42,828 nt of DNA from Ruminococcaceae bacterium OttesenSCG-928-O06 (GTDB lineage: Bacteria > Bacillota > Clostridia > Oscillospirales > Ruminococcaceae): NCBI GenBank assembly GCA_030265505.1, contig JAJDGD010000007.1:1-42828 (forward strand). Direction: 5' to 3'. How positions within the stretch are numbered: position 1 is the stretch's first letter; every line of letters begins with the position of its first letter. Position numbers and translations under genes: made by a program. Shown piece by piece: positions 18,301 to 25,609 of the stretch. Under the pieces are notes generated by a model. The model ran no database searches. It saw nothing but the letters and a program-made list of their open reading frames with translations, and was not told the origin of the DNA.

Positions 18301-18546
18301 GGTGGCAAAAACCTCCTGCACAAAGGGCACGGCACATGCGGTGGCAAAGCCCATGCCGGCAGAGCCGGAAATGGCGCATTGCAGGGGCGTGTGGCCATAT
18401 TTTGCTTCCAGTTCGGCCAGCAGTTCGGCCGCTTTTTCTATAATGTGGGAATAGTGCCGCTGGTAGCTGTGGTGCAAAATGGCACCGTCGTCGTCCAGCA
18501 CCACGCACTTGATGGTGGTGGAACCGATGTCGAGCCCTAGCTTCAT
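15394..18546 (-). CDS. Double-ASKHA acyl-CoA dehydratase activase (BcrAD/BadFG) with DUF2229
   Basis: A 1050-residue protein with two ATPase domains of the dehydratase-activator type. These drive an electron from a bridging [4Fe-4S] cluster into 2-hydroxyacyl-CoA dehydratases. Domain 1 (about 1-250): MKLGLDIGSTTIKCVVL, ELGGEDAK, cluster cysteines C121 (GSCAGGTGAF) and C160 (SRCGVFAKTD). Domain 2 (about 311-560): LGIDAGSTTVKTVLL, DIGGQDMKCF, C434 (NEACSSGCGSF) and C473 (SRCTVFMNS). Each pair is 39 residues apart, as in HgdC. A cysteine cluster (NCGLCTNHC) and the DUF2229 domain follow. Residues 563-609 are an in-frame palindromic DNA insertion. ATG 18546 has AAAAGGAGA; the 1337-aa track start is spurious. 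It overlaps the next gene by ATGA. Confidence 0.9.
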   Translation of the reverse strand: MKLGLDIGSTTIKCVVLDDDGAILHHSYQRHYSHIIEKAAELLAELEAKYGHTPLQCAISGSAGMGFATACAVPFVQEVFATRIASRSLAPNADVIIELGGEDAKILFLTNGVEVRMNGSCAGGTGAFIDQMATLLKISPEELNEKAKGQEKIYTIASRCGVFAKTDVQPLLNQGARVEDVSASILYSVVNQTIAGLAQGRRIAGNVLYLGGPLTFMSELRAAFDRVLKVQGILPENSLYFVSIGAALYADEAFTLPELRDRLAAAGAEGAHFEHTEPLFRNEAEYAEFLHRHEKASVPVGRMQGYRGRAHLGIDAGSTTVKTVLLSEDGELLNTTYQPNSGNPVPLVRAAMLEMYAACPDMTLASVTTTGYGEALCKEAFNADYSLVETMAHFRAARHFAPDVDFIIDIGGQDMKCFKIEDGAISDIFLNEACSSGCGSFLQTFAEALGQDVRDFAKLGLFGDAPVELGSRCTVFMNSSVKQAQKDGASIENISAGLAISVVKNALYKVIRVSSPEELGKNVVVQGGTFYNDAVLRAFETEMGMQVIRPSIAGLMGAFGAALFGRARSASGGLAQPNTANPTRAEGPQGARGPEHSDAAGRARSASQTASSALSRAALEGLVHTVQTTNCGLCTNHCSLTINTFSAPGDAPEEKPRRYISGNRCDRPITQRSAENPLDIYDYKLELLNGYTAVAPTEEPGAGTNAPPAAAPKAPRGKIGFPMALNFFETLPFWHTMFTHLGFEVVTSPPSTRQLYFAGQATIPSDTVCYPAKLAHGHINALAAMPDVDTIFYPCMSYNIDEGMSDNCYNCPVVAYYPEVIKASCSELGGKTFIYDYVGIHREKDFVKIFHKILQKYFENITAAEVKAAATAAYAEYAAYLARVRQRGAEIIATARAEGRPIIVLAGRPYHVDSEVNHGIDRLILTQGAAVISEDCVSHLGEKPPAGVLNQWTYHARLYAAAHYINTQPDMNLVQLVSFGCGLDAVTTDEVKEILHRGGKLYTQIKIDEIANLGAVNIRLRSLFAALGDAAESPAATPAPAQNEEEVRAV
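16719..16860. repeat. 142-bp palindromic element inserted in frame in the activase gene
   Basis: The ends are inverted: CTGTTTGG at 16719-16726 and CCAAACAG at 16853-16860. Each is followed inward by a GCGCTTCGCGC-like block (16730-16740 and 16839-16848), so GRARSAS is encoded at both ends of the insert. The interior contains the hairpin GTGTTTGGCTGCGCCAAGCCAC. It encodes a low-complexity Ala/Gly/Arg/Ser/Pro stretch between the second ATPase domain (GAFGAALF) and the cysteine cluster, where related proteins, from memory, have only a short linker. No target-site duplication is obvious. Confidence 0.72.
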
Positions 18547-18671
18547 GGGAACTGTGTCTCCTTTTATAAAACAGCCCGGCCAAAAGGCCGGCCGGCAAAA
18601 CAGGCGGGTGCCATGTTGGTGGTGTGCCGCGTTTGGGGCGCACGGTTTTGGCGCCGCGGTTACATTAAAGC

Positions 18672-18680
18672 ATGATACCA
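18672..18680 (-). promoter_or_regulatory. Extended -10 promoter of the activase operon
   Basis: The minus strand reads TGGTATCAT, an extended -10, about 125 bp before the activase start, in a locally AT-rich patch (TTTAAATATGG). The -35 at 17 bp is TATACA, which is weak. An AACTTGTATAGTT near-palindrome lies just upstream. Confidence 0.5.
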
Positions 18681-18723
18681 TATTTAAATGAACTTGTATA
18701 GTTGAAGGGCGTGAAAGATTTGT

Positions 18724-18881
18724 GGGGCCCGAAGTGCAAAATCTGTTTGGCCTAATCCACCCACCGCAATCCACTCCCGCTTCGCCTGCGCCTCGCGCTC
18801 GTGGGCGTTGGGAAAATTTGTTTGGCTGGCGCCAAGCCAAATTTTGTGCTTCGCACCCCCAGATTTTGCACTTCGTGCCCC
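18724..18881. repeat. 158-bp intergenic palindromic element
   Basis: Terminal inverted repeats of 22 bp with one mismatch: GGGGCCCGAAGTGCAAAATCTG (18724-18745) and CAGATTTTGCACTTCGTGCCCC (18860-18881). Inside lie the 16-mer GGGAAAATTTGTTTGG (18810-18825) and an imperfect palindrome, TTTGGCT-GGCGCC-AAGCCAAA. CTGTTTGG at 18743 also occurs at the end of the element inside the activase gene. It lies between divergent genes, is non-coding, and has no transposase, which suggests a small MITE- or REP-like unit. Confidence 0.75.
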
Positions 18882-18894
18882 CTTTTGTTATACT
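18866..18894 (+). promoter_or_regulatory. Promoter of the GHL10 hydrolase gene
   Basis: TTGCAC (18866-18871), a 17-bp spacer and TATACT (18889-18894), with an upstream TG making an extended -10. The -35 lies inside the right arm of the palindromic element, so the repeat contributes part of the promoter. Confidence 0.68.
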
Positions 18895-18978
18895 GGGTAC
18901 CGTGCAAGCAAGCGTTTGGCCGCCCCAAAACCCGTGGGTGCCGTGCCGCCGCACCTTTATAAAGAAAGGGACAACACG

Positions 18979-20313
18979 ATGCAAAAGAATAAAAAGCCCG
19001 GCAGGGGAGTATTGGCGCTGGTGCTGGCAGCGGTGGTGCTGCTGGGGGCTGTGGCCGGGGTGGTGGTGGCCCTGCGCATGATGGACACGCCGGAAAGCAC
19101 CGTGCCGCCGTCCTCTGCCGTGCAAGGCGGGACGTCTTCCTCTGCGCCCACAGGGGATGACAGCAGCACGCCCACCGGCCAAGACGCGCGTGCCTACGAG
19201 GCCTTGCCTTTGCCCAGCGAGATGCGGGCGATGTGGATCTCCTTTTTGGAGTGGCAGCAGGTGGACTTCACCACCGAGGAAAGCGCCCGCGCCGCGGTTG
19301 CCACAATGTTTGAAAACTGTGCGCACCTTGGCCTCAATACCGTCATCGTGGCGGTGCGCCCTTTTGGCGATGCCCTGTATGAAAGCGACATTTTTCCCTA
19401 TAGCCACCTACTGCATGCCGACGGCGCCCAAGGGGTGAGGCCCGGCTACGACCCGCTGGCTGTGATGGTGGAAGAGGCGCATGCGCTGGGCCTTCGGATA
19501 GAGGCGTGGATAAACCCCTACCGCGTGCAGGACACCCGCAATGGCCCGGCTACCCTTAGCGAGGACAACCCCGCCGCGTTGCAGCCGGCCCTGGTGCGCA
19601 ACGTGGGGGGCAACTTGTGGTACGACCCCGGCCTGCCCGCCGTGCAGCAACTGGTGACGGACGGCGCGGCGGAGATTGTGCGGAACTACGACGTGGACGG
19701 CATCCATTTTGACGACTACTTTTACCCCGAGGGTGCCGACGATGCCTTTGACGCCGACAGCTACGCCCAATACAGCGACGGCCAAACCCTGGCCGACTGG
19801 CGCCGCGAGAACACAAACAGCATGGTATGGCATGTATATGAGGCGGTGAAAAGCGCCAACCCCACCGCCAGCTTTGGCATTAGCTGCCAGGGCAACAATG
19901 AGAACAACTACGGCCAAATGTACGCCGACGTGCGGCACTGGATGGCAAACGAAGGCTATGTGGACTATGTGATGCCGCAGCTATATTGGGGCTTTGCCTA
20001 CCGCACCGCCGGCGGCCGCGAGGACTACGCCTTTGAGAATATCAGCGCCACATGGGCGTTTTACCCGCGGCAGCCCGGCGTGCGGCTGTACGCGGGCCTG
20101 GGGGCCTACCGCATTGGCGCCGGGGACGGTGGCAGCAACGACCAAAGCGAGTGGCAAAGCGGCCACAACCTGGCAGACATGGTGGAAAACCTGCGCACCC
20201 AAGCCGACTATGGTGGCTTTGCCTTATTCCGCTATGCGTTTTTGTTTGAAAACCCCGACGCGCTGGGCGCCCAGGAAACCGAGGCCCTGTGGCAGGTTTT
20301 ACAGGCGGGGTAG
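18979..20313 (+). CDS. Membrane-anchored GHL10 / YngK-like glycoside hydrolase-like protein
   Basis: A 444-residue extracytoplasmic protein. An N-terminal signal-anchor (GVLALVLAAVVLLGAVAGVVVALRMM) and a Ser/Thr/Gly/Pro linker to about residue 70 precede a TIM-barrel domain of the GHL10 family (formerly DUF187/UPF0748). Signature stretches: MRAMWISFLEWQQVDF, LGLNTVIVAVRPFGDALYESDIFPYSHLL, GLRIEAWINPYRV, LWYDPGLPAVQQLVTDGAAEIVRNYDVDGIHFDDYFYP and YVDYVMPQLYWGF. The acidic DGIHFDDY motif is the likely catalytic region. YngK-type proteins are thought to act on cell-wall or other surface glycans. ATG 18979 follows AAAGAAAGGG. No lipobox is present. A hairpin follows the stop. Confidence 0.9.
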   Translation: MQKNKKPGRGVLALVLAAVVLLGAVAGVVVALRMMDTPESTVPPSSAVQGGTSSSAPTGDDSSTPTGQDARAYEALPLPSEMRAMWISFLEWQQVDFTTEESARAAVATMFENCAHLGLNTVIVAVRPFGDALYESDIFPYSHLLHADGAQGVRPGYDPLAVMVEEAHALGLRIEAWINPYRVQDTRNGPATLSEDNPAALQPALVRNVGGNLWYDPGLPAVQQLVTDGAAEIVRNYDVDGIHFDDYFYPEGADDAFDADSYAQYSDGQTLADWRRENTNSMVWHVYEAVKSANPTASFGISCQGNNENNYGQMYADVRHWMANEGYVDYVMPQLYWGFAYRTAGGREDYAFENISATWAFYPRQPGVRLYAGLGAYRIGAGDGGSNDQSEWQSGHNLADMVENLRTQADYGGFALFRYAFLFENPDALGAQETEALWQVLQAG

Positions 20314-20417
20314 CCTTAGAGGGCGAACCAAAATAGGTTTTTAGCGTAGACAAGCAAATTTGAATACAAAAGCCCCCGGCCTCCAAAGCGGGCCGGGGAA
20401 GCAAGCGTCCGGTAACA

Positions 20418-20458
20418 GGGCCCCGTGGCAACAAAAAGCCGCGGGGCCCGTTTGCGTT
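20418..20458 (+). terminator. Probable terminator after the GHL10 gene
   Basis: A 12-bp stem with one mismatch (GGGCCCCGTGGC / GCCGCGGGGCCC) is followed by GTTTGCGTTGTT, a weak U-tract. A second hairpin just upstream (CCCCGGCC / GGCCGGGG, 20374-20398) has its T-run on the minus strand instead. Confidence 0.5.
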
Positions 20459-20500
20459 GTTACCAATCTGTTACTGGGGCGTGCTACACTTAGGGCATAT

Positions 20501-20509
20501 TGGTACAAT
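20501..20509 (+). promoter_or_regulatory. Possible extended -10 promoter of the GGDEF-EAL gene
   Basis: TGGTACAAT fits an extended -10 about 48 bp before the chosen GTG start. No good -35 is visible at 17 bp. A second candidate, TACACT, lies at 20485-20490. Confidence 0.38.
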
Positions 20510-20556
20510 ATGGGGAAAATCTATTTTACAGCAGCAAAAGAAAGGGGGTGTGCACG

Positions 20557-22842
20557 GTGGAGCAAAGCGCAAGTGTGGCCCAAATTGCCATGGAGATTGT
20601 GGAGCACAGCCCCTCGGTGGCGGTGCGGCTTTGCAACCGGGGCGGCCGCTGGCACACCCTGTTTATTACAGAAAATATCAGCGGCTACGGCTATGCCCGC
20701 GAGGATTTTTTGGCCGGGCGCATGGGCTGGGGCGATATGATACACCCGGACGACATACCGGCCGTGCGCGCCCGCATGGAGGAGCTGGCGGCGCGCGGAC
20801 GGGACAAATATGTGCTGCATTACCGTGTGCGGCACCGGCAGGGCCGCGCCATTTGGGTGGCAGACAGCCGCACCGTTACCCGCGATGAGGCCGGCGAGAT
20901 ATTGTATATAGACTGCATTGTGGCCGACACCAGCAGCACGGTGGAGGACCGCCGCAAAATAAACGACGGGCTGTTGCAGCAGCAGGTGCTGAACGAGATT
21001 TTGCAGGCGCTGCAAACCGCCGGGCCAAGCGAAGCGTTCCGCATCATATTGGGGCGCACCGCCGCCTACCTGGGCGTGGGCCGCGCGCTGTTGTTTGAAC
21101 AGGAGGGCACCGCCGCCCGCGCCGTGTACGAGTGGACGGGCAAAGGCGCCGCGGCCCTGATGGAGGCCGACGCCCCAGAGCACGAGCGCGAGATGCCCGA
21201 AGTGGCCGCGGCCCTGCGCGAACAGGGCCTTGCGGTGGTGCAAAGCGGGGCCGTGCCGCCCGGGTGCGAAGCGGCGTTCCGGCGTGCGGGCATTTTGGCC
21301 ACCGCCGCCTTTGCCGTGCACCGGGGCGAGGAGAGCTTTGGCTTTGTGCGCTTCGACGAATGCGAGCACGAGCGCGCCTGGCCGCCCGAGACTGTCGCTT
21401 TTTTGCAGAACATCGCAAAACTCGTTTCCACTGCGGTGTTGCGCAAAAGCAACGAGGACGCCATACGCGCGCTGGCCGTGCGCGACCAGTTGACCGGCCT
21501 TGCCAACCGCTACAGCCTTGACGCAAAGCTGGAAAAGGCTATAACGCAGGCACGGGCCGCGGGCAAGTTTGGCTTTGTGCTGTTTATTGATATGGACGAT
21601 TTCAAGGTGGTGAACGACGGCTACGGCCACGACCATGGCGACGCGTTGCTGCTTTCCGTGGCGGAGTATTTGCAGGCGCAGTTTGGCAAAAAGGCACAGC
21701 TGTTCCGCTTTGGCGGGGACGAGTTTACCATTTTGATAGACCACAAAAACGCCGCCGAGACCCAGGCGGTGATAGACGAGCTGTTGTACCGCGCGCGCCA
21801 CCCCTGGCAGGTGATGGACCGGGAGTTTTACTGCACGTTGTCCATTGGGGTGATGCGCTTTCCCGATGGCGCCGCCGGCGCCACCGAGGTGGTGCGCAAC
21901 GCCGAGGTAGCCATGTACCAGGCCAAGGACAGAGGCAAAAACAGCTATGTGTTCTACAACAAAAAGCTGGCGGGCGCCAGCCAGCAGCGGGCCGAGACCG
22001 AGCACCGCATGCGCGAGGCCATTGAAAACCGCTTTGCGGGCTTTGCCATACACTACCAGCCGATGGTGGACGTGTTTGGCAACATTATGGGGGCCGAGGC
22101 CCTGGTGCGGTGGAGCGACGCCGACGGCAACCTGATGCCCCCGGCCCAGTTTATCCCCTTGGCGGAATATCTGGGGCTGATTATCCCGCTGGGCGAGTTT
22201 GTGCTGCGGGACGCCGCCGAGCAGTGCCGGCGCATCAACCGGCAGCACCCGCGCTTTTCCATGAGCGTGAACGTCTCGATGCGGCAGTTCCAGCAGCCGG
22301 ACTTTTTGGGCCGGGTGGAGGCCATTTTGAACGAGACCGGCGTGGAAAAAAGCAATATGGTGCTGGAGGTTACCGAGGGCATGGTGGTGCAGGATTTGGA
22401 CCGCATGCAGATGATGCTGGAACAGCTGCGCGGCATGGGGCTGAAAATTGCCATGGACGATTTTGGCACGGGATATTCCTCGCTGGGCAACATGCGCCGC
22501 CTGCCGCTGGATATTATCAAGATAGACCGCAGTTTTATACGCGACGTGGGCAGCGACGCCTACGCAAAAAGCTTTGTGCGCATGATTGCGGATTTGGGGC
22601 ACTCCATTGGCTGCGATGTGTGCGTGGAAGGCGTGGAGACGGCCGCCCAGCACAGCTATTGTGTGCAGTGCCAGGTAGACAGCATCCAGGGCTTTTACTT
22701 TTACCGGCCTGCACCCGCCACCGCGCTGGAACAGGCCCTGGCGGCGCAGGCCGCCCCCGCAGCCCCTGCCCGCCCGCCGCAGCGCGGCGCACAGCCCGGG
22801 AAGGGCATGCCCCGGCTGCAGGAAGGCGCCGCCGCACCCTGA
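20557..22842 (+). CDS. PAS-GAF-GGDEF-EAL cyclic-di-GMP turnover protein
   Basis: A 761-residue cytoplasmic protein that could both make and break cyclic-di-GMP. Order: PAS fold (about 10-135, MGWGDMIHPDDIPAVRARM and the C-terminal motif ILYIDCIVADTS), GAF-like region (about 145-300), GGDEF domain with intact FRFGGDEFTIL (386-390) and no adjacent RxxD I-site, then an EAL domain with EAL at 514-516 (GAEALVRWSD), NVSMRQF, LEVTEGM, AMDDFGTGYSSL, IKIDRSFIRDV, CVEGVET and QGFYFYRP. All catalytic phosphodiesterase motifs are present. The last ~40 residues are disordered Ala/Pro. GTG 20557 is preferred because AGAAAGGGGG lies just upstream; the ATG at 20500 overlaps the promoter. It ends at a strong convergent terminator. 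Confidence 0.93.
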   Translation: MEQSASVAQIAMEIVEHSPSVAVRLCNRGGRWHTLFITENISGYGYAREDFLAGRMGWGDMIHPDDIPAVRARMEELAARGRDKYVLHYRVRHRQGRAIWVADSRTVTRDEAGEILYIDCIVADTSSTVEDRRKINDGLLQQQVLNEILQALQTAGPSEAFRIILGRTAAYLGVGRALLFEQEGTAARAVYEWTGKGAAALMEADAPEHEREMPEVAAALREQGLAVVQSGAVPPGCEAAFRRAGILATAAFAVHRGEESFGFVRFDECEHERAWPPETVAFLQNIAKLVSTAVLRKSNEDAIRALAVRDQLTGLANRYSLDAKLEKAITQARAAGKFGFVLFIDMDDFKVVNDGYGHDHGDALLLSVAEYLQAQFGKKAQLFRFGGDEFTILIDHKNAAETQAVIDELLYRARHPWQVMDREFYCTLSIGVMRFPDGAAGATEVVRNAEVAMYQAKDRGKNSYVFYNKKLAGASQQRAETEHRMREAIENRFAGFAIHYQPMVDVFGNIMGAEALVRWSDADGNLMPPAQFIPLAEYLGLIIPLGEFVLRDAAEQCRRINRQHPRFSMSVNVSMRQFQQPDFLGRVEAILNETGVEKSNMVLEVTEGMVVQDLDRMQMMLEQLRGMGLKIAMDDFGTGYSSLGNMRRLPLDIIKIDRSFIRDVGSDAYAKSFVRMIADLGHSIGCDVCVEGVETAAQHSYCVQCQVDSIQGFYFYRPAPATALEQALAAQAAPAAPARPPQRGAQPGKGMPRLQEGAAAP

Positions 22843-22853
22843 GAGAAAACAAG

Positions 22854-22884
22854 AAGAAGCGCCGGGATGCCCCGGCGCTTCTTT
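22854..22884. terminator. Bidirectional terminator between GGDEF-EAL and citrate synthase
   Basis: A perfect 13-bp stem, AAGAAGCGCCGGG / CCCGGCGCTTCTT, with a 4-nt loop between convergent genes. The flanks are T-rich on both strands. Confidence 0.88.
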
Positions 22885-22918
22885 GAATTTTTGTGTACAG
22901 GGAAGAGGGGGAGGGCGC

Positions 22919-24310
22919 TTATTCCCGCCCTTGCAGCGGCACATATTCGCGCCGGGGCAGCACACTTTTGTAGGCCGGGCGGATGATGCGGCTGCTTTGA
23001 GAGAGCTCCTCGATGCGGTGGGCGCTCCACCCGGAGATGCGGGAGATGGCGAAGATGGGGGTGTACAGCTCCATCGGCAAATCAAGCAAATCGTACACAA
23101 AGCCGCTGTAAAAGTCTATGTTGGCCGAAACGCCCTTGTACATGGTGCGCTCGGAGGCAATCAGCTGAGGGGCTAAGCGTGCCACGGCGGCATACAGGTT
23201 GTACTCCTCCTCGCGGCCTTTGGCGGCGCTTAGGCGCTGCACAAAGTTTTCAAACACCACGGCGCGAGGGTCTGACAAAGAGTACACCGCGTGGCCAATG
23301 CCGTAGATGAGGCCCGCTTTGTCGAAAGCCTGTTTGTCCAGCAGTTTTTGCAGGTAATCGGCCACGGCGTCCTCGTGGATATTGCCGCCGGCGTTCCAGT
23401 TTGGCACGTTTTCCTTCAAATCTTCCATCATGCGGCTTACGCGGATGTTGGCGCCGCCGTGCTTGGGACCCTTCAGGCTGCCCAGCGCTGCCGCCATGGC
23501 GCTGTAGGTGTCTGTGCCGGAGGAAGACACCACATGCACCGTGAAGGAGGAGTTGTTGCCGCCGCCATGCTCGGCATGCAGCACAAGCGAGAGGTCGAGG
23601 ATGCGTGCCTCAAGCTCGGTATACTGTTGGTCTGGCCGCAAGATGTGCAGGATATTCTCTGCCACGCTAAGGGAATGGTCCGGCTGGTGGATGACGAGAG
23701 ACTGGTCTTTTTCGTAGTGGTTGTAGGCGTGGTAGCCGTACACCGCCAACAGCGGGAAGCGGGCAATAAGCTGCAGGCACTGGCGCAGCACGTTGGGAAT
23801 GCTGATGTCGTCTGCGTTGTCGTCGTAGTAGTACAGCATCAGCGTGCTGCGGGAAAGCGCATTCATCATGTCCTTGCTGGGGGCTTTCATAATGATGTCC
23901 CGCGTGAACTTGGGAGGCAGGCTGCAATAGGTGTGCAGCAGCGCCTTAAACTCGTCCAGCTGGGGTTTGTTGGGCAGTTCCCCAAACAAAAGCAGGTAGG
24001 TGGTTTCCTCGAAGCCAAAGCGCCCCTCGGAGAGAAAGCCCCGCACAATGTCCTCCACGTCTATGCCGCGGTAGTACAGCTTGCCGTCTGCGGGCATCTC
24101 AACGCCGTCCACCACTTTTTTGGCGGTCACCTCGCTGATATTGGTAAGCCCGGTAAGCACACCGTTGCCTTTCAGGTCTCGCAGGCCGCGGTTCACCTTA
24201 TACTGGGTGTACAGCTTTTGGGGAATGGGCTGGGCCACGCTTTTTTTGGCAAGGCGCCGCACCTGGGGCGTTACTTCAGAGTAGTTGATCTCTTTGGGCT
24301 CTTTTGCCAT
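22919..24310 (-). CDS. gltA: Citrate synthase
   Basis: Condenses oxaloacetate and acetyl-CoA to citrate. In fermenting anaerobes it usually serves an incomplete TCA pathway towards glutamate. The 463 aa show the family motifs: LYYRGIDVEDIV, the active-site histidine region LHAEHGGGNNSSFTVHVVSSSGTDTYSAMAAALGSLKGPKHGGAN, GIGHAVYSLSDPRA, and the C-terminal NIDFYSGFVYDLLDLPMELYTPIFAISRISGWSAHRIEE. The long N-terminus (about 50 residues before the core) is a feature of some clostridial type I enzymes. ATG 24310 follows GAAGGAGG. A consensus promoter lies at 24389-24417. No other TCA gene is adjacent, so it is probably monocistronic. The symbol gltA or citZ is a matter of convention. Confidence 0.95.
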   Translation of the reverse strand: MAKEPKEINYSEVTPQVRRLAKKSVAQPIPQKLYTQYKVNRGLRDLKGNGVLTGLTNISEVTAKKVVDGVEMPADGKLYYRGIDVEDIVRGFLSEGRFGFEETTYLLLFGELPNKPQLDEFKALLHTYCSLPPKFTRDIIMKAPSKDMMNALSRSTLMLYYYDDNADDISIPNVLRQCLQLIARFPLLAVYGYHAYNHYEKDQSLVIHQPDHSLSVAENILHILRPDQQYTELEARILDLSLVLHAEHGGGNNSSFTVHVVSSSGTDTYSAMAAALGSLKGPKHGGANIRVSRMMEDLKENVPNWNAGGNIHEDAVADYLQKLLDKQAFDKAGLIYGIGHAVYSLSDPRAVVFENFVQRLSAAKGREEEYNLYAAVARLAPQLIASERTMYKGVSANIDFYSGFVYDLLDLPMELYTPIFAISRISGWSAHRIEELSQSSRIIRPAYKSVLPRREYVPLQGRE

Positions 24311-24388
24311 GGGGGGTTCCTCCTTCGCGGGACAACGTGCATCTTTCCGGCCAGCCGGAAAACGGTATGAACCATAAATGTTCTACCT

Positions 24389-24417
24389 ACTATACGGCTT
24401 TTTTTGGCCGGCGTCAA
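24389..24417 (-). promoter_or_regulatory. Promoter of citrate synthase
   Basis: The minus strand has TTGACG (rc of 24412-24417), a 17-bp spacer and TATAGT (rc of 24389-24394). It is close to consensus, about 80 bp before the start codon. Confidence 0.82.
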
Positions 24418-24454
24418 CAAAAAACCGGTGAAGGTGTTGTGAAAAACGCATAGC

Positions 24455-24480
24455 AAAACGCCGGGCCAGCAGGCCCGGCG
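24455..24480 (-). terminator. Terminator after the AraC-family gene
   Basis: The minus strand forms CGCCGGGCC / GGCCCGGCG around TGCT, followed by TTTTGC. It lies 17 bp past the AraC stop. Confidence 0.75.
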
Positions 24481-24496
24481 CGGTGTGTTTTGCGCT

Positions 24497-25336
24497 TTAC
24501 TGGTTCTTCTTTTTGTACTGCTGGGGCGAAAGGCCAAACTCCTTCACAAAGGCGCGGTAGAAGCCGGCGTAATCTCCAAACCCACACTTCTGGTAGGCCT
24601 CTTTCACGGGCACGCCCTGCAGCATGGCCTCGCGGCCAATTTGCAGCCGGCGCAACAACACATAGTGGTACAGCGAGGTACCCATTTGTTTTTTGAAGCT
24701 GTGCGCCAGGTGCGAGGGGCTGTAGTTGAAGCGCTCAGCCAGGCCCTCTACGCTGATGGGGGCGGTGCAGTTTTGGTGGATGTGGGAAAGCACCGGGGCC
24801 AGGCGGTTGCCGTCGCCCGCGAGGAACACGTCGTCCCCCTGCCCTTGTATCAGGCGGTTCAGTTGCACGCACAGGGCAGCCAAAATGGCCTTGGTGGAAA
24901 GCTCGGCATTGAAGCGGTCATTCTGGCACTCCTCGGCCAGCGTCTCAAATGCCAGGCGGATGCCTTCAAAAACGTCCGGCGGCAACCGCAGCAGGTAGCG
25001 GTGCTCGGCCTCGGCTTTGGCAAAGCAATAGTCGGCCTCTTCGTCCTGCAGCCTTAAAAAGGTCATGTACCGGCGGCTCATCCACAGGCCGTGCCGCTCA
25101 AAGGGGCAGCCGCGCGCTTTCAGCGTGGCGCCCACCATAGCGCCCACGGGTATCAGCAACACGTCGCCCGCGGCCAGCTTATAGTGCTGGTCCTCCACCC
25201 AATATTCGGCGCTGCCCTCGGTTACGCACATCATTTCGTACACTTCCCGCGCGGCGGAGGGGATCTGCCCCGCGGCTTCGTCCCGGGTGGTGCCACCCTC
25301 GTAGTCGTCTCTTCGCAGCAGCATGGCGCCGGCCAT
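24497..25336 (-). CDS. AraC/XylS family transcriptional regulator
   Basis: A 279-residue one-component regulator. An N-terminal cupin-like ligand domain (about 1-150, with VEDQHYKLAAGDVLLIPVGA) precedes a linker and two helix-turn-helix motifs at the C-terminus: ISVEGLAERFNYSPSHLAHSFKKQMGTSLYHYVLLRRLQIGREAML and VPVKEAYQKCGFGDYAGFYRAFVKEFGLSPQQYKKK, the AraC signature. Starts at 25345 and 25342 lie on top of the GGAGG site, so ATG 25336 (MAGAMLLRRDD) fits spacing best. Its promoter region contains two CAATATTG palindromes, consistent with autoregulation. The ligand is probably a sugar or aromatic compound, but nothing in the neighbourhood identifies it. Confidence 0.9.
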   Translation of the reverse strand: MAGAMLLRRDDYEGGTTRDEAAGQIPSAAREVYEMMCVTEGSAEYWVEDQHYKLAAGDVLLIPVGAMVGATLKARGCPFERHGLWMSRRYMTFLRLQDEEADYCFAKAEAEHRYLLRLPPDVFEGIRLAFETLAEECQNDRFNAELSTKAILAALCVQLNRLIQGQGDDVFLAGDGNRLAPVLSHIHQNCTAPISVEGLAERFNYSPSHLAHSFKKQMGTSLYHYVLLRRLQIGREAMLQGVPVKEAYQKCGFGDYAGFYRAFVKEFGLSPQQYKKKNQ

Positions 25337-25376
25337 CCACATCACCCTCCTTGCAACAACATTGGTGCAGCTTTCT

Positions 25377-25430
25377 CAATATTGTAACCCATTTTTGCCA
25401 GAATTGCAATATTGCGCGAAAAAATGGGTT
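25377..25430 (-). promoter_or_regulatory. AraC-gene promoter with symmetric operator-like repeats
   Basis: The minus-strand promoter is TTGCAA (25404-25409), a 17-bp spacer and TACAAT (25381-25386). Two identical CAATATTG palindromes sit at 25377-25384 and 25407-25414, 30 bp apart, one over each box. An 11-bp perfect inverted repeat, AACCCATTTTT / AAAAATGGGTT (25386-25396 and 25420-25430), frames the -35. Autoregulation by the downstream AraC protein is the simplest reading. Confidence 0.65.
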
Positions 25431-25609
25431 TTTTATTGTGTTTTGTGGAACAGCGATGCGTGGAATTGCATAGAAAGGCCGCCTGCGGCGCGATGGCTAT
25501 GTGGGGGTGGCGGCGCCGGGCCTTGCGGCCGGGCGAGAAAGAAAAAAGGAAAACAAACGCAAACAAGATGTTTTTTAAGATGTCTGCCGGAACAGGCCCC
25601 GGATGCGCC

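Noticed and set aside
15394-19407. Long 1337-aa version of the activase
   Set aside because: The first 287 codons cross the promoter region, the palindromic element and the divergent GHL10 gene. ATG 18546 has the ribosome binding site and the LDIGSTT start.
20521-23100. 859-aa minus-strand ORF
   Set aside because: Antisense to the GGDEF-EAL gene with shadow-like composition.
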